Origin: Arcobacter sp. CECT 8985
GTDB lineage: Bacteria; Campylobacterota; Campylobacteria; Campylobacterales; Arcobacteraceae
Assembly: GCF_004116495.1 (NCBI RefSeq)
Contig: NZ_PDKC01000006.1
Span: forward strand, 1-64,000
Direction: 5' to 3'
Length of the DNA stretch: 64,000 nt
Shown here: in pieces, positions 62,957-64,000 of the stretch
How positions within the stretch are numbered: position 1 is the first letter of the stretch
How the letters are laid out: each line of letters starts with the position of its first letter
The notes under the pieces: model-generated
What the model saw: only the letters and a program-made list of their open reading frames with translations
Told to the model about the DNA's origin: nothing
Databases searched by the model: none
Program-made: the position numbers and the translations under genes

Positions 62957-63490
62957 TTAATCTTTATAATAATCTCTTAAATACTCATAACCAGAGTAAA
63001 GTGTAAGTAACACTGCAAGCCATAAAAGTTGTGTAGCATATGGCCAATTCATAATTAAAAAACCAATTGCAAGCATTTGAACAACTGTTTTTATTTTACC
63101 TGCCATTGTAGAGGCTACATTTCTTCCTTCATCTGCTGCTACAACTCTAAGTCCAGTGATAAAAAATTCCCTTGAAAGTATTAAAAATACAGCCCAAGCT
63201 GAAGCTCTATCTATCATCATAAGACCTAAAAATCCTGCAAGCATAAGCATTTTATCTGCTAATGGATCAAGTATTGCTCCTAGTTTTGTCATCTGATTCC
63301 AACTTCTTGCAATATAACCATCGAAAAAGTCAGTAACTGATGCAATTACAAAAATAAGTCCTGCAAAATAATCAAGCCAAGATGTATGTATAGAAGCAAA
63401 AAGTGCATTATCTCTATCTACTAAAAACCATAGCATTAGTGGAGCTAATGCTATTCTAAAAAGTGCTAATATATTTGGTAAATTTAACAT
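62957..63490 (-). CDS. pgsA: CDP-diacylglycerol-glycerol-3-phosphate 3-phosphatidyltransferase
   Basis: The 177-residue inner-membrane protein has the CDP-alcohol phosphotransferase motif DFFDGYIARSWNQMTKLGAI followed by LDPLADK, i.e. DGxxAR(x8)Gx3Dx3D. It makes phosphatidylglycerophosphate for phosphatidylglycerol and cardiolipin. It lies 3 bp after the enoyl reductase gene and directly before rseP. Confidence 0.94.
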   Translation of the reverse strand: MLNLPNILALFRIALAPLMLWFLVDRDNALFASIHTSWLDYFAGLIFVIASVTDFFDGYIARSWNQMTKLGAILDPLADKMLMLAGFLGLMMIDRASAWAVFLILSREFFITGLRVVAADEGRNVASTMAGKIKTVVQMLAIGFLIMNWPYATQLLWLAVLLTLYSGYEYLRDYYKD

Positions 63491-63493
63491 ATA

Positions 63494-64000
63494 TTATTTA
63501 AACGTAGTCCCACCGTCTACGATAAGAGTATGACCTGTTACCCAAGATGATTCTTGAGTACATAGGAAATAACAAGCACTTGCTAAATCTGTTGGTTGTC
63601 CCATTCTATTTAAAGGAGATAATTCTGCAGTTTTATCTCTAACTTCTTCATAATTTGTAAATGCTTTTAAAGCATCTGTATCAATTGGTCCTCCACTTAC
63701 TGCATTTACTCTAATTCCCATATCTCCAAGTTCAGTAGCAGCATATCTAACCATTGCTTCAACAGCAGCTTTGTTTGTACCATGACCAGAATAGTTTTCA
63801 ATATATACTCTGTTTCCTGTACTACTTAAACTAATAATTGCTCCACCACCATTTTTTTGCATTCTTTTTGCAGCTTGCTGTGATCCACAAACAAATGCAT
63901 TTACTGTTGCAGTATAGATATTATTTAATCCTCTTGGTTTAAGTTTCATAAATTTACCATATCCACCAACAACTGCTCTACCATAAATCATTGCATTTGA
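63494..64000 (-). CDS. fabL: Enoyl-ACP reductase, FabL/SDR type (5' end outside window)
   Basis: The frame is open to base 64000, so the gene starts right of the window and only about 168 C-terminal residues are seen; the ATG at 63991 is internal (SNAMIYGRAV). YSGHGTNK gives the Y-x6-K active-site spacing of enoyl reductases rather than the Y-x3-K of ordinary short-chain dehydrogenases, and GGGAIISLSS and IRVNAVSGGPIDTDAL are as in Bacillus FabL. It would reduce the enoyl-ACP of fatty acid synthesis. It leads into pgsA and rseP, a lipid-linked group. Confidence 0.8.
   Translation of the reverse strand, partial: SNAMIYGRAVVGGYGKFMKLKPRGLNNIYTATVNAFVCGSQQAAKRMQKNGGGAIISLSSTGNRVYIENYSGHGTNKAAVEAMVRYAATELGDMGIRVNAVSGGPIDTDALKAFTNYEEVRDKTAELSPLNRMGQPTDLASACYFLCTQESSWVTGHTLIVDGGTTFK

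Noticed and set aside
1-64000. tRNA, rRNA and CRISPR arrays
   Set aside because: Looked for T-arm-like GGTTCAA words, rRNA-like GC-rich blocks and evenly spaced repeats; none was convincing by eye.

Overview
The window looks like a chromosomal segment of an Arcobacter-type member of the Campylobacterota. The evidence is a very AT-rich background (roughly a quarter G+C by eye), dense short-spaced genes, frequent TTG/GTG starts, an oorDABC 2-oxoglutarate:acceptor oxidoreductase operon in the order known from Campylobacter and Helicobacter, and paralogues of families typical of Arcobacter (HD-GYP proteins, a bacterial voltage-gated channel, many two-component systems). No rRNA, tRNA or CRISPR array was recognised by eye. 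Both window ends cut genes: an HD-GYP response regulator on the left and a FabL-type enoyl-ACP reductase on the right.

Layout. 1-16.9 kb: regulators, a PLP aminotransferase, a DUF89 protein, purine and pyrimidine salvage (NCS2 purine permease plus Gpt-like transferase; upp and uraA), an ion channel whose selectivity filter carries three acidic residues, YajQ, then a Tat-exported molybdopterin oxidoreductase with its iron-sulfur subunit and a divergent two-component system. 16.9-21.0 kb: an integron not expected in such a neighbourhood. It has an IntI-type tyrosine recombinase (frameshifted), an attI region and five attC sites delimiting five cassettes with six small genes of unknown function, all divergent from intI. 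A 77-bp direct repeat of the histidine-kinase 3' end flanks the whole block, so the pre-insertion state can be read from the sequence.

21-27.8 kb: NUDIX hydrolase, iron alcohol dehydrogenase, flavin monooxygenase-like protein, a ParB-like protein and nicotinate phosphoribosyltransferase. 28-40.5 kb: an allantoin utilisation locus. A five-gene branched-chain-type ABC transporter with a hydantoin/allantoin racemase, a GntR/FCD regulator, and a second operon puuE-alc-allA-permease-glcB would take allantoin through allantoate and ureidoglycolate to glyoxylate plus two urea, and condense glyoxylate with acetyl-CoA to malate. Both operons carry the same twin 12-bp operator with identical 13-bp spacing, tying transporter, racemase and catabolic genes into one regulon.

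40.5-64 kb: TPR proteins, a PhnD-like binding protein with a histidine kinase, PldA, rpe-trpF-exonuclease-HD operon, a GlnRS with a C-terminal YqeY/GatB-like tail, a biotin-carboxylase gene relic, a GlxA-type regulator and a divergent metallo-beta-lactamase-fold protein, oorDABC, a trmN6-YkgJ-TPR lipoprotein-trpC run, rimK with an aspartoacylase-family partner, and yggS-rseP-pgsA-fabL.

The strongest candidates for something undescribed are the integron with its cassette proteins and flanking duplication, the assignment of the ABC transporter to the allantoin regulon, and the naturally acidic channel filter. All functional calls rest on reading motifs by eye; no database search was run.
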